From: Polytrichum commune
Lineage: Eukaryota; Streptophyta; Polytrichopsida; Polytrichales; Polytrichaceae
Assembly: GCA_950295325.1 (NCBI GenBank)
Contig: OX485807.1
Coordinates: forward strand, 15,467,001 to 15,531,000
Direction: 5' to 3'
DNA length: 64,000 nt
Shown: piece by piece, positions 35,953 through 47,875 of the stretch
Layout: each line of letters begins with the position of its first letter
Numbering within the stretch: the stretch's first letter is position 1
Notes under the pieces: generated by a model
The model's database searches: none
Told to the model about the DNA's origin: nothing
The model's input: the letters and a program-made list of their open reading frames with translations, nothing else
Program-made: the position numbers and the translations under genes

Positions 35953-36250
35953 AACCTCCGCTTCATGGATCTCGCATCAGTTAAAAGTTGGAAACCCTAC
36001 CATGCTGTAAGGTACCTATGCTATGTACTTATTTGTTGGTATGTAATCTCGAGGCAGATCGATCGGACTTCACGATTTCTTCTTCTCCCTGCTCGAAATT
36101 CGAGGACTCTGGAGCCTGAGTTCATGCACCGATTTCCGTTGTACGCAAATTTGACGTTTGTGTACTCTGGAGGAGTGAAACAGTTTTTTTCGGTTGCCGC
36201 GGAGCCAGTGTAGACTCGAACGTGAAGGGGCACATTTGCTTGTCTTCGAT

Positions 36251-36280
36251 TTGTTGTTGTTGTTGTTGTTGTTGTTGTTG
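36251..36280. repeat. (TTG)n microsatellite in probable leader
   Basis: Ten TTG units lie in the presumed 5' leader or promoter of the calmodulin-like gene. They create spurious poly-Leu and poly-Asn ORFs on the two strands. Confidence 0.95.
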
Positions 36281-36902
36281 ACTTTTGGCTTCCGAGGATT
36301 AAGCAATGTGTTAGGAGAGTTTGTGACGATCCTTTATTTCGAGCCGCGAGAACTGGAGGAGTTTCAAGGGATGAACGGATACTTTGAAGAGGTTTCATCC
36401 TCGACGTCATTTTGGTTTGTCCTTGTTTTGGCTGTGATGGCGTTCTTGTGAAATGAAGAGGATTTTTGTGAAGAGGTTGTAATAGCGGCTACATTGTGGA
36501 GAACAGAGCCTTCAAGGACACTAAATGTCTTGGAGTTTCGTTGTAGGAGCAGGAGGATTTGCGGAGTCTTGGTTTCATCTTCGACGTGTTTTTTAGTTTC
36601 TCCTGGTTTTTGCCGTGATTGCGTTCTTGTGAAGCGAGAGGTGGAATGTTTCAGAAGTTTGTGATAGTTGCGGTGGAAGAAGGAAAGCAATAGTGGCTAC
36701 ATTGTTGTGGAGAATGTGTCGGTTGTGAGAACAGGGATGTTAAATTTGAAGGACATCGAATTTGTGTTGTAGCTTCGTTGTCAGTAGGAGCAGAAAGAAA
36801 GATTAGCGGATAAAAGTCTCGGCCTCCAAGAGCGGTGTGTGTAGTTTATGGAAAGTAGTTTTGAGCATTTAGCAAGGAGTATTAACTCGTTCGTTACGAG
36901 CA

Positions 36903-37631
36903 ATGAAAGGAATGGGAGGTCTAGGGAAGTCGAAGAAGTTGGAAACTGCTACTTCGGGCTCCTTCCTTGAGGTAGAATCATCTCCGAAGGCACCACCGGC
37001 CTCCTCGAAAGAAATAGAGAAGATGTCCGGGGTACCTGGGTTGCAGTCACCATCGCGGCAGAGCTTTATATCAAGAATTAAAAGCGGAGCAAGCTTGAAA
37101 TCGCTTAGGACGAAATCAGGCTCGATCTCCAAAGCATTGCAGTCAAGGAAACGAGATGACAATGTAATTACCGAGTTGAAGAATGCGTTCAGCGTGTTTG
37201 ACACGAACGGAGACGGCAAAATTTGCATATCGGAGCTCGGCGTGGTACTTCGGTCGCTCGGTAACGACGTTTCCGAGCACGACCTTAATCTGATCATGAA
37301 GGATGTGGATACAGATAACGATGGTTTTATTAGCCTGAAGGAGTTCATTGATTGCAACAACCAGGTCATAGCCGGCGGTGGTGCCGCCAACAAGAAAGCC
37401 AACGGTGAAGTTGAAGAATCTCAAGATTTGATGAGAGATGCGTTCAACACATTCGACAAAGACGGGAATGAGCTTATTTCCGCGGACGAGCTTCACCATG
37501 TGTTTTTAAGCTTGGGAGATAAAGACCACACTCTCGAAGACTGCCGACGCATGATCAGTAGCGTGGATAGAGATGGAGATGGATTTGTTGATTACAAAGA
37601 ATTCCAGCGCTTGATGGGAGGCCAAAAGTGA
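36903..37631 (+). CDS. Calmodulin-like protein (CML), four EF-hands
   Basis: Single-exon ORF of 242 residues from ATG 36903. Residues 1-85 are a Ser/Lys-rich, disordered-looking extension (SISRIK-like and SIS repeats) absent from calmodulin itself. The EF-hand loops are at 100-111 (DTNGDGKICISE), 136-147 (DTDNDGFISLKE), 185-196 (DKDGNELISADE) and 222-233 (DRDGDGFVDYKE). All keep Asp at position 1 and Glu at 12, so all four should bind Ca2+. Loop 3 has Glu where Gly is usual at position 6. A long linker (151-175) separates the pairs. Plant CMLs are Ca2+ sensors that switch target proteins during signalling. There is no myristoylation (no MG start) or prenylation signal. In-frame stops upstream support this start. 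The leader appears long, with a G-box about 1 kb upstream. Confidence 0.93.
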   Translation: MKGMGGLGKSKKLETATSGSFLEVESSPKAPPASSKEIEKMSGVPGLQSPSRQSFISRIKSGASLKSLRTKSGSISKALQSRKRDDNVITELKNAFSVFDTNGDGKICISELGVVLRSLGNDVSEHDLNLIMKDVDTDNDGFISLKEFIDCNNQVIAGGGAANKKANGEVEESQDLMRDAFNTFDKDGNELISADELHHVFLSLGDKDHTLEDCRRMISSVDRDGDGFVDYKEFQRLMGGQK

Positions 37632-40079
37632 AACTAAATCTATGGTCGGGTTCCTCGGAAGGATGCTTGCAATGATGCTGACAAACACGGACTCCGCATA
37701 CACCATTCATTCTTGTCAATTAGAATGTCTTCTGCATGGTGCGAAGCTGTTCTCTGCTTTCACATGGAAGTGGTCAATTGTTGCCGGGATAATATGATAC
37801 CCTTGAATGTAACCTCTGTATGTATTCAGGAAAAGAGAATTCCCCTACAGAAGTTCAGGAACAAGTCTTTCGCAGCAGTCATCCATCAGATTTTTCTGAT
37901 GGAACTGGTGGCAACTCATCACAATGATATCCCGCACATTTTTCAGCAGTTTTCTTTTTCAGGAGCTAGGAAGATGGGCGCAGATAGAATCTTCTTCTAT
38001 ACAGCGGTGCTTTTCAGCTGCTTGTACATTTCAAACCTGTGTGAATGTGAAGCCATTTTTAAAGCCAGGCCAGGAGGGGTGACGTATCAATGTGAACCAA
38101 GGTTGCTTGTTCAAAAGCTTCCTCATCAAAGTGCTATTGCGCGAGTCTTAGTGCTTTCTTTCTTTTATGATGCTTACGACTCAAGTGTCGTTCATTAAAC
38201 TGCAAAGGTGGTTGTGGTTAACCACAATAATCAACTGCAGCTACGGTCTATTTGTCATTCACATTTGTCTTATGCAAATCCTTGTGGTCGTAGTTAACGG
38301 TGGGCTTGGTCTTCAAAAGCACAAGCTTTTCATTGGTACATGTTTCATAGCCTACCCACTTTTACTAGTGCGGGCCACCAATGAACAGTGCCTACCAAAC
38401 ATTGGTTACATCCAATGACTCTCACTGGCTAAACCAACTCTAAAAGTGACCCCCCCTGGTAGGAACCGTTCATAGGTGGCCTGCACTAGTAAGTGTGGGT
38501 GATCTATTAGACTAGAGAAGAAATCAAAGTTGATTTGTTATCCTCATTGGTCTTGGATTGTAATGTTAAAGCAGTTGCCCGTACTTTCTCCTCCACTTTC
38601 TCTCCATACCTTGGGTTTTTAGCTCTTTAGTGATGCCACGTGAGCATGAACAACCATTCATACCAATGGGTTGATGGGGAAGAACATGGTTGTGGTTGTA
38701 ACCAACATTTATTGTGCCTTTTCCATGAAGATAGAACTGAAGAGAGTAATCACGACCACGACTGCCACCTAGTGTAAGCAACCCTTTGAAGTGGTCTCCC
38801 GCATCAGTGACAACTTTATGTTTCGGAAGACGTACTGAGGAGGTAATTGGAAGAACTTGCCGTCTACAGGTGGGTTGTTGATTCATCCCAATTTAAACCC
38901 ACTCAAGGCCTCTAACCCTAATTTAGGGCGTTGGTTTAGATAAAAATAGAAATCGCTGGGACTCCAATTATAGTAATCAAAGTGCGGCAGGCACGCGTCG
39001 GAGACAATGGTAGGGACGGGGTTGGGAAAGGAGGTCATTGCTGTCTTTTTGTGGGTTGACAATGAAGTGCCCATCCCTCAAGAAACTGTTGATACTAATC
39101 GATTTTCATCTGGCTTTCTGCTTGTGCAATTCTTTTTGCAAACGAAGGAGTAGGTAACAATCTTGGACTGCCTGCACTGTACTGATCAAGAGGTAACCTG
39201 CTGTTCCACGTTCGATGTTCAAAGGACCTTGTGTAAAGGTATCATAGCCGAAGCCAATGTTTCACTTGCAGATAACGCAGGCCAATGTTTCACTTGCAGA
39301 TAACGCAGGCCAATGTTTTGAGTAAACCTGGAAGTAGAAACCATTATGTGTAGTATTTACCGGCATAGAAGTGGAGCTACTTACTGCCTCTTTTCCCAAT
39401 TTTGGGGTCTTCACAAATCTTGTTTGCGTGAAGAGAACCCCTTGTAGATTAGATAAGGAAGGGTGGGACTCTGCAGATTATCATAACTCTGAACTTGATC
39501 CACTCTTTGCAGGTTTATGATGCATCACGATCAAAAGGCTACCTACACAAGACGACAATAGAATGAAACACCCAGAAGTGTATGAAAAAGCACAACCTCT
39601 ATCGTGATGATGGTCGGTTGAGAAAATTTGTGCACATCCCAGACTCATGGAACTGACACTAAGTATGTGCGTGTGTCCCAGTTCAATAGAAGTACTTGAC
39701 TTCATGACAATACATTTTGTATCCAGGAACAGTGTCTATCAACTAAGTCAGGCAGCTCTTTATCTTGCACTCTCACTGCTCGGAAAAAAAAAACAAGTAG
39801 GGACATTTGGCTCACACAACAGAGTGCACATGAGTAAAGTGAGTGTCTGCATAATACACTTGCCATGGGAAGTGACACATACTTGTATGACGAAGCGCTC
39901 AAACCGAAATCTTCGCTTCGTGATTTCCCAGGAAGATTTGAGTGTACTTCTATTGAATAATAAAAATTCCTTCGTTCTGCGAACCTCTTGATACTCTGAA
40001 GCGTTCAGAATGTCGTTGCAGCAGTGTGTCTTCACACCGTCAAGGGCAAGAGTGACACGCCACACAGCAACTGTGAGAA
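37632..40079. other. Spacer with no supported gene
   Basis: The first few hundred bases are the 3' UTR of the calmodulin-like gene. The remainder has only isolated ORFs, for example 106 codons at 38886-38566 (minus), with no recognisable domain. A 28-bp minisatellite lies at 39253-39322. Confidence 0.4.
39253..39322. repeat. 28-bp minisatellite, 2.4 copies
   Basis: GCCAATGTTTCACTTGCAGA followed by TAACGCAG repeats exactly from 39253 and 39281, with a partial third copy from 39309. Confidence 0.95.
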
Positions 40080-40719
40080 TCATTTCTTGGCTTTTGAGAA
40101 CCGTAGGCAACGATATTTCTCACCACTAACAGTAATCTCTAATGCACCATCCTGGTTGTCCAAACTGGATGCTGTTCCCATAAGCACACTCTTCTCCTTC
40201 TCCAGATTCTCCCTCTCCAACTTCAATCGAGCTTCTTGCTTTACAATCTCAGCCTGTACAAGGACATCATGGTCATCAAGTTTGGAATAAGGATCAAATT
40301 CGTAGAGGACAACTGCTGGTACAGGAGATCCATAAATTTCAAACGCATGAGATAAAGTACATCATAGTAGGTACCTAAGAACCGTCTTGAGAAAGCCTTC
40401 TATCGCAAATAGAAACACTTTGATCTCCAGTTGACCAATGTGATTTCAGAAACATCCCTTTTTAAACACTACTGCAGTCATCAAACTAAAATAGTACGAT
40501 GTTGATGTATGCAGAGGCAGATGATGTAAGATAGCATACTTCTCTTCTAGTAAGCTCTGCCTTCCAGGCCCCCTCTCTCTCTGCAACTTCGCGCTCCCTC
40601 TCATCCAAATAACTATTCATCTCTCGTTCTTTCATGATGCGGTCCTGGATGTCAGCCTCTAATGCAGACTTCAATTCCCGCACAAAGCTTTCCACCACAG
40701 CCTTTATTCGCATCGACAT
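40080..40719 (-). CDS. Small conserved-looking coiled-coil protein, two exons, 117 residues
   Basis: Exon 1 is 40719-40540 (donor GAA|GTATGC) and exon 2 is 40253-40080 (acceptor TACAG), joined in phase 0. Residues 1-60 (MSMRIKAVVESFVRELKSAL, then MKEREMNSYLDEREREVAER) and 61-90 (VKQEARLKLERENLEKEKS) form a highly charged helix with coiled-coil character. The C-terminus is compact and distinctive (GALEITVSGEKYRCLRFSKA, then KK and stop). The regular composition and clean splice junctions make it a real gene. I do not recognise a named family and give no function. Upstream of the ATG about 30 more codons are open in the same frame apart from one TAG (40737-40735), so either a CTAG acceptor is used at 40734 or the start is as given. 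Confidence 0.7.
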
Positions 40720-40834
40720 TCCAGCAATGCCACACTAGTAGGTGACAGACAATCTTTCAAAATAGCCTCCAGACTTCAAGTGAATGGGGATATCCACCTC
40801 ACCATAAATTGAACGATACTGCCATTGTATCAAT

Positions 40835-41440
40835 CTTCGAGACCTACAACATGACACGCTCAAGATTCATATCAACAAATGCAAAAAATAAAACTAAAAT
40901 ATAAGAAGAATTTAATCGTCACTCTGTGTCTATCACTTACGACTAGTCAAGACACTCTGCACGGCTCCCGAATCCAACATTAGACCATATTGTGCCGCAC
41001 AATCCAAACTAAATTGCTCAGTACTCCACCTATCTACTCGTCCTCCTCACCTCCTTGCTCACTCCAATGTCCAAACTACGTGACAGTCTTTAGATATAGT
41101 CCTACAAAATTCTATTTAAAGAGTATATCGCCTCACCAGAAACTGATAAATGCGGCCATGGAATCTTGGAGACCTACGAAACGACACCTTCAAGATTCAT
41201 ATCAACAAATGAATGAAAACAGTTTAATCATCACTCTCTATCACTTCCGACTCGTCAAGAAGCTCTGCAATAACCTCCGAATCCAACATTGGACTATTTA
41301 AATGTCCCGCACGTAATTGTACTCAAATATACTATCAAACGTCGGAGGATTATATCGAACTAAATTGCTCAACACTCCACCTATCTACTCACTCATCCTC
41401 TTCACCGCCTTGCTCACTCCAATGTCCAAACTGGTGCAAG
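40835..41440. repeat. Duplicated upstream segment of the coiled-coil gene
   Basis: 40835-41085 and 41160-41440 share, in order: GAGACCTACRAMATGACAC-like text, TCAAGATTCATATCAACAAA, TATCACTTMCGACT, GAATCCAACATT, AACTAAATTGCTCA, TCCACCTATCTACTC and CTTGCTCACTCCAATGTCCA. In the second block, minus-strand codons FGHWSEQGGEEDE are kept synonymously in both copies before a stop. This may be coincidence or a small exon. Confidence 0.75.
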
Positions 41441-43296
41441 GCAACAAGTTACAAATCTGCTCTATTTGATATAACAATCATTCAGAAGCCAAGCTGCAGT
41501 ACATCTCTTCTAAACATGAATCACCACCGCAAGGCTCCAGCTCAAGCCCTAACACGTTCAACCTCCAAAATCCTTCCAGTTTACATAATCGGCACTCGGC
41601 ACAGACGAGCAGTCATCCAGACAATTCGCTTATACCGACACGATCCTAACCGAAGTGCGCTTGCCAGACCTGGTTCTAAATGGATTAACATCATTCCAAG
41701 CACAAAACACAAAACTCACCTCGCATTTCTGGTTTTTAGAAAATTCCTCCAATTCCGAAGAAAAAACGAGCTCACACGGAAACCATACCACTACTACACG
41801 ACGTTCGAAACCCGAGACGAATAGATGATTGAAAGGCCAAATCAAACCACCACGGCATACATATGTACATGGCTGCACAAGAGAAAGAGTCGGCAAAGTG
41901 CGGTAACTTAGCGTCGGAATTTCTTTTCAAGACGTTTTTGAGACTTGTTTTCAGAAGGCTAACGTAGCCATCCCCCGCTACGACACTGCTGTAGTATCTC
42001 TACATCAACATCAACGCTCACCTGTATATTAAACACTATCGCCAACGGCATCAAGTACCATAACCGGCGGGTATCGCGAAGTTTTGATACCCGGCGGGTA
42101 CGGCAATATAAGAGGATTGTTCTAAGGGTATTATTGGGGTGGGTTAACTTTACATTAGGGCCCGGGTCCAAGAAACTTGAGGTCTAAAACACCCTTTAAT
42201 TTGATGGACCCTTATTTTTCATACTCAAGGTTGGACCCAGGGTTGCAAACTGGGTTCGTAGATTATGAGGAGTATTTTCTTTCATAAGGGTTGTCGAGAT
42301 TTGGACGGGAACTGATGCCATGTCGGTGTCAAGGCATCACTTGCATTCTTTTTAATTAAAAATTTCTCACCTTGGATTCGAACCTAGTGTAAGCTCTTCG
42401 AGCCATGTTTTATTGCTCTTGACTAATAAGATTACTCCACTTGGGGGTTTCTTGGATTTTGGACCCGAGTGTGAACCCACTCAACCGTATTTGGGTCGAT
42501 ACCATCCTGGTAGTATATTAATATCGTGAAAATTCTCACTTACATTGGTATGTGCAATTAGGTTTCCCCACATTAATTTATCAACATTTCAAATTATATT
42601 GAATTTGTATTATCACATCAACAAAGTAAAATATTCTATGTTTTTTGTGGTTGCTATACATGTGAGTGTTTGTTATCTAATTTTTACCCACAATAATTTG
42701 CATGCATAAAGAGGCAACATGAATGCACATATCAATATATATATATGAAGGTTCTTATATAGTATGTAGATATGAATATTATCATAAACCAAACAAAAAA
42801 GTATGAGTACCTTACATGTATCAAAATTTTAATATAAAAAATATTTATACAACAAGTGGTATCAAAATGAGAATGAAAAGAAAAATGAATAATTAAAAAA
42901 ATGCCTGTTTTAGTTAGTATAGAACAATATGGTCTACAAAAATTGAATTTTGAGTTAAGACCCTACTTATCTTATATGTTAAGATGGATTTAATATCTCA
43001 ACCTATATAATGTCTTAGTACGATCATGGTACAAAAATGTGTTTCAAGCTATAAGAACATATAATTAGTAGTTCTAGGACCTTTGTTATTAATCTGATAA
43101 TCATCATTTAATTAATTGATTGATTAATTATCAATAAACTAAGGCTATGACACCCATGACACAAGCATTAATGTCCTGGTCTTTGTTCAAACATCAAAAA
43201 TGCATATAACAGTCCATCTAGTCACCTTATTATTATTATTATTATTATTGAATTCCACAACTTTATGAAAACTTTCATATACCTAAGTCACTCCAC
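41441..43296. other. Gene-free spacer
   Basis: Upstream DNA of the coiled-coil gene (41441-42000), then AT-rich sequence. It includes the dispersed repeat copy 42545-42745 and a (TTA)n run at about 43227-43250. A GGTTCGAATCC-like string at 42371-42388 was examined as a tRNA and rejected. Confidence 0.4.
42545..42745 (+). repeat. Dispersed repeat, second copy of 32999-33230
   Basis: GGTATGTGCAATTAGGTTTC.. TTATCAACATTTC.. TTGTGGTTGCTATACATG.. AAAGAGGCAAC in the same order as the first copy. Confidence 0.7.
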
Positions 43297-43668
43297 TACA
43301 CTAAATATTGTATTTAGTATCACTTACTATTTGGAGTTACACCATGCTATATATTTTTATGTTAGCATATATATTTTACCATGTAAAGGTGTTAATGTTC
43401 TATAATGTCCAAATAACCAGTTTGACTTTTTTTGGAAGAAAAATAATAATATGTACAATGAATAGTAATATCATTGCATAATTCCATATATTGTAGAGGG
43501 CTCCCTATTATGGCACAAAGTAATTAGTTTCCCCTCAACATCTGCCAGGTGACATGCTCACATTCGCCAAGACCCACTTGTATCCCACATGAAACCTCTA
43601 GCACATGTAGAGAAGAAATTGGGAGCCCTCTACGGTAGTAAGTAACACTAAATACAATATTTAGTGTA
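43293..43668. mobile_element. Small TIR element (MITE), ~375 bp
   Basis: The left end contains CTACACTAAATATTGTATTT then AGTATCACTTACTA. The right end is the reverse complement of CTACACTAAATATTGTATTT then AGTGTTACTTACTA. TIRs are about 35 bp. The left inner sequence CACTTACTATTTGGAGTTA is also present in the element at 34353. There is no protein of its own, and the short minus-strand ORF inside is not convincing. Confidence 0.8.
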
Positions 43669-44379
43669 GTATATGTCCCATGTGTTAAATAACTCTCACT
43701 TCTTCCAATGTTCCACCGTAACCTTAAAAGTACAAAAGTCATTTCAAATTCAACTTCCTTTAATGGTGGGGCACAACATCACAAACCCTTTAATATATTT
43801 GATAAAGTAGTTTGATTTTTTATTCTACAAACAATTCATTTTTATTTCAATCAACGTATTATGGGGTGCCAGGTGTATTTGTACACGTGTGGGATATCAA
43901 TGTGAGATGGGGCCTTTTGAACAGGGGCAGTGGAAGCGGAGAAGAAGAAGAAGACAAATGCCAATCCCAATACCTAAGGCCACAATGAATAGTGTATGTT
44001 CGTAGAACATTTGTGGTCATGCCCAGGGAAGTGGAGACAACAAGACATGAGGTAGTTTATTTAATCATGTGAACTATGGGAGTTCATGTGAGGAGGATGC
44101 ACTAAATTATGTGTGGTATTTAATGTCATGTACACTATCTACGAAGGGCCTAAACCTAGACACCTAGAAATCTCATCCACTAATTGCCAAAATGATACTA
44201 TTAGTCAACATAAAGAACTTTGTTAAAGTGAAAGTTATTTACATTATGACATTTAGCGCAACATATCGAGATACTTGAGATGATAGCTTTGCATTTTTAG
44301 ATGCAAGGAGAAGATATTGTTGACCATACTAATGGTAAGTGTTACGTGTTCACAATTTAGTATGTAAGAGGAAGCTATT

Positions 44380-45340
44380 CTTAAGAATACTAATGTCCAC
44401 TGTCACTTGTGCCCACTTAAGTCAACTTGTATACCATTGTGTAACAATGCATATGCATTACTTCATAACACTGTTGAACACACTCATGCCAAGTGTCACG
44501 AAGTGACACAAATGACGAAGTTGTTAATCATCAGTGTAACTTTAACATACGCCTCAAAATAGGGTAAGTGACACTAAACACCATAAACGGTGTACTCCTT
44601 GGAACTCGTGTGATCACAAGTTTGGCAATTGAGCCATGTAGGCGGGGATTCTTCACTTTTCCACTCCCATGGTGGATTTCTTCCTTTTTAAACCTAAAGA
44701 TTGCACTTTTCCAACACAAACATCTTATCATACAAATCACAAGATTCACACCCGTTCCGATGTTGGACTCGAATTTCTTGGGTGAAAATGCAATGTGTAC
44801 GGTTGTGGAATATCGTGGGGATGTGAACCCTAATAATGGTGGGGTTAGGTCATAGTTCCCATATGTGAAATCTTCTTTTACAACTGACTTTGTGATGAGG
44901 ATTTGTATTGCTTTTAAAGAAATCCAAAAAAAACCTTTTGGTATAGTCTTGATTTGCGGAGGTTGGGATGTATACATCTAATTGGCACGGTAGACTCGGG
45001 TACTAGGCTTACCTAGTGCCAATGAATGAAGTTTTGACAAGGGACCCAACAATTAACATATCGGTACATACATCCAAAATACACATGTCCTAGTGTAAAT
45101 AATGCACACAGATGTTCATTGTATAGTACTGTCACTTACCCTATTATGAGGTGTATTATAAGTTACATTAATGGCCAACAACTTGATCATTAGTGTAACC
45201 TCATGACACTTGGTGTTCTACTATGTGTACTAATATCTTGGCACTAGTACACTCAATGATGTCTTGAGGTCTAGTCCTAGATTACACAATGGTCAACAAG
45301 TCGACTAGAAGTGTAAACACACACATTAGTATTGTATGTT
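44380..45340. mobile_element. TIR element with ~250-bp imperfect arms
   Basis: Left and right arms can be aligned in inverted orientation through AATACTAATG, ACCATTGTGTAA, GCCAAGTGTCAYGARGT, AAGTTGTT and AATAGGGTAAGTGACA over about 250 bp. The inner ~450 bp has no recognisable protein; the 148-codon minus-strand ORF is partly arm sequence. The inner arm ACTAAACACCATAAACGGTG resembles the right end of the 34353 element. Confidence 0.7.
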
Positions 45341-46272
45341 CATTAATATTCTTTGCTTGGTTACCAAAGTGGGAAGGGTCGTTCTTTCTATACATCACTC
45401 TCACATTTCTCTTGCATCCTTGTGTTGGGGTTGTGTTTGGCTAGTGTTGTTTTATTATTTTTCGAAGCATGAAGGGATTTAAGTATATTGATAACTAGGA
45501 TTTAAGTATATTTGGATTTATGCATGCCTTTTTGGACAATTTTAATTATCAATATGATGTTCACTAGATTGCAAAACTATATATATACAAGGTGGTTGGT
45601 GAACATGGAATACGATCATTTGAAGTTGTGGTTGTTGTGTTGTTGCTTTTGTTGTTGTTGTTGTTTGATGTGCACATCCCTTATTATTTTTGGACAAGCG
45701 GGTTGTCCAAATATACTTAAATGTCAATTTGATGAAGAGTCACATCGAGAGTCTCAAGGAGAGTGGTCTCATAATTCACAATGGATGCAAGAAATAACAA
45801 TTCCAATTTTCAAAAATAATCACACATTGCTTTCTCAAATCTTGCATGGTCCCAGTATGCTCCCATGCAAGCATGAGTACAAGTACAAAGTACTCATCAA
45901 GGTAGATGGGTCTTAAGTGGCTCATTTTCTTAATCACATCCCTAGATTCGATTGATGGACTTTAGGCGAGGATCAAGAAACAAACACCATAAAGACACAT
46001 GTTTGAAAGAGATTGATCATTACTCCACACTCAACTGTGAACACAATCGAGAGAACCTATGTATCTAGTTAAGAAATCAACAAACATGCACTTTTCGGTA
46101 ACCGTAACAGTCAGGGGAAGTCCAATTTTCAATCCGTTTTTTGCAGATTTGCTAGTGCAACACAATTATTTTTTTAAAATTATTAAAATTATTATTTTTT
46201 GTTGAAAATCTAATTGGTAGAAGTTGGGGAACATAAAAAAAAACCAAATAACACCCACATTACCTTATACTG
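45341..46272. other. Gene-free spacer
   Basis: The only long ORF (45512-45916) spans a TTG/TGT-rich run giving poly-Cys and is not convincing. A dispersed repeat fragment lies at 46085-46165. Confidence 0.4.
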
Positions 46273-46647
46273 TTAATGCTCGAAATACAAATATCCCGGC
46301 AACCAGGACGCATACGGATGAATACGAGTAAGTGGATGAATACGTATAGATACGAACAAGTGGACGAATACGTTCGTATACGAGAAAGTGGATGAATAAG
46401 GATGACTATGAGGAGGTGGATGAATATTGTATCCGGCAGAATATATAGAATAGGGGTGGTGGGGCCGCGAGGGGAGGCGCGTACGTGGGGGCCTCGGCGA
46501 CAGTGTAGGAGGAGGATGAGGAGAAGCAGCATGGAAGGGCGAGCGACGTGCGAGCTGCTCGGAGATTCTGTCCATCGTGGAAATGCGGCCGATTGTTAAA
46601 GAGTTATAGGAGGCGTCCTCGGAATGCGTGGCCGCCGCGGTTGCCAT
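46273..46647 (-). CDS. Doubtful ORF, 124 codons, possible first exon
   Basis: ATG at 46647 starts a GC-rich, protein-like stretch (MATAAATHSEDASYNSLTIG, RISTMDRISEQLARRSPFH). It then runs into proline-rich text and a minisatellite-derived tail (PPPHSHPYSS). The first ~40 codons could be a genuine N-terminus diverging from the BRCT gene, but no continuation exon was found. Confidence 0.2.
   Translation of the reverse strand: MATAAATHSEDASYNSLTIGRISTMDRISEQLARRSPFHAASPHPPPTLSPRPPRTRLPSRPHHPYSIYSAGYNIHPPPHSHPYSSTFSYTNVFVHLFVSIRIHPLTRIHPYASWLPGYLYFEH
46300..46435. repeat. GTGGATGAATACG minisatellite
   Basis: Irregular head-to-tail copies of (A)GTGGATGAATACG, about 18-22 bp apart, five to six units. 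Confidence 0.8.
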
Positions 46648-47096
46648 GCCTCTTTAATTCTGTCACCAAATGCGTCCGCCTTTCCCCTCGCGCCACCTGC
46701 GCACCAGCCGTCTTCTGCCTAGCCAGACGTTTAGGGCAAACCGATGCGCAGTTTGCCAAATCTTAAGCAAGCTCTCACCTACAATCTCAGGTTATTGTAA
46801 GTAATCCACGTACCTAAGCCTAAGTCGGGTCGGATACCGGGGCACCGCTTCTCCTTGCTGGAAGAACGGAGTTGCAGCGACGGACTCGCGTGTGCAGCAG
46901 TAGCAGCAGCAGCAGCCGCAAGCAGCAGCAAGTGGTTCTCTTTTCGTTTCTTTCTAGCCAGCAGTACTACGCTACCAGTGTAGCTCGTAGCTTCCGACAC
47001 ATTGATTCCAACGTTGCCGACATATGGATGCATTGAGTTTATCGGTTGAATCCGTGCGAAACGTAGCTTTCGAAGCTGCTGGAGGCTTGAATGGAG

Positions 47097-47187
47097 GCTG
47101 GTGGACAGGAAGTAGAAGAGACAGGGGAGCCGATCGGTTGTTTGAATCCGTAGAGTGCTGGTAGGAGGAATTTGTCCGTAGTGGTGT

Positions 47188-47228
<41 letters not shown>

Positions 47229-47770
47229 CAGCAGAGCAGCCGCAGTAGTAGTTCAAGCTTCGACGGGAAAGATGATCAGGTGAAGTGCATTTCCTGAAGC
47301 AGAGGAGGAATGTTCACATAGTTCTTTAGAGCTGGAAGCTTGCGGTGTGTCTCGCTTTGGTTGAGGTGGACAGGAAGTAGGAGAGACAGGCGAGCCGATC
47401 GTTTGGTTGAATGCGTTCGGTTCTGGTAGGGGGGGTTCGTCCTTGACGGTGTACTGCTCGAGAGAAGAGAAATAGCAGCAGTACAAGATTCGACGGGAGA
47501 GATGATTGAGCGAAGTGCATTCCACGAAGCAGAGGAGGCCACATACTTCTTGAGAGCTGGAAGCTTGTGGTGTGTTTCGCTTTGATTGCTGATCCATTTC
47601 AGTGGAAAGACGTGGAGATTACAGGAAAGTGTCGTGCTGGAGGCGATCGATTGGTTGAAAAACCTACAGTTTAGGCTGGAGGAAGTTGTAAGTCCGTAGC
47701 CATCCACTGCTCGAGAGAAAGAGCAGTATATTAAGCGAAGTCTCGGAAGGAAGAAGACAAGGTGGAAGGG
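47097..47770. repeat. Three degenerate tandem ~240-bp units upstream of the BRCT gene
   Basis: Units start at about 47097, 47364 and 47590. The first two share GGTGGACAGGAAGTAG, GAGAGACAGG, GAGCCGATCG, GAAGTGCATT, GAAGCAGAGGAGG and GAGCTGGAAGCTTG. The third keeps GGTTGAA, TCCGTAG and CTCGAGAGA only. A (GA)n run of about 36 bases (47190-47226) sits in unit 1. The region is probably promoter and 5' UTR of the gene starting at 47876. Confidence 0.8.
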
Positions 47771-47875
47771 GGAAACATAATAGAGGAATGTCCACATAAT
47801 AGGTGGTTGTGTTTTTTATAGAAGGAATGCTCATCAAAGATACCACATTGGCATTGTGACGAACGTCTCATAAGC

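Noticed and set aside
36021-36451. ORFs on both strands around 36.0-36.5 kb (poly-Leu, poly-Asn)
   Set aside because: They come from the (TTG)n tract in the probable leader of the calmodulin-like gene, and the frames have no protein-like context.
36869-37499. 177- and 118-codon ORFs antisense to the calmodulin-like gene
   Set aside because: These are shadow frames of the EF-hand gene.
38566-38886. 106-codon minus-strand ORF starting with ATG
   Set aside because: No domain, no repeat in composition and no neighbouring exon; it is not distinguishable from chance.
42361-42440. tRNA gene suggested by GGTTCGAATCC on the minus strand
   Set aside because: The T-arm-like string is present, but no 5' acceptor-stem partner, D-arm or anticodon stem can be placed at the right distance.
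45512-45916. 134-codon ORF with a poly-Cys stretch
   Set aside because: The Cys run is a translated TTG/TGT repeat and the flanks are AT-rich with no motif.
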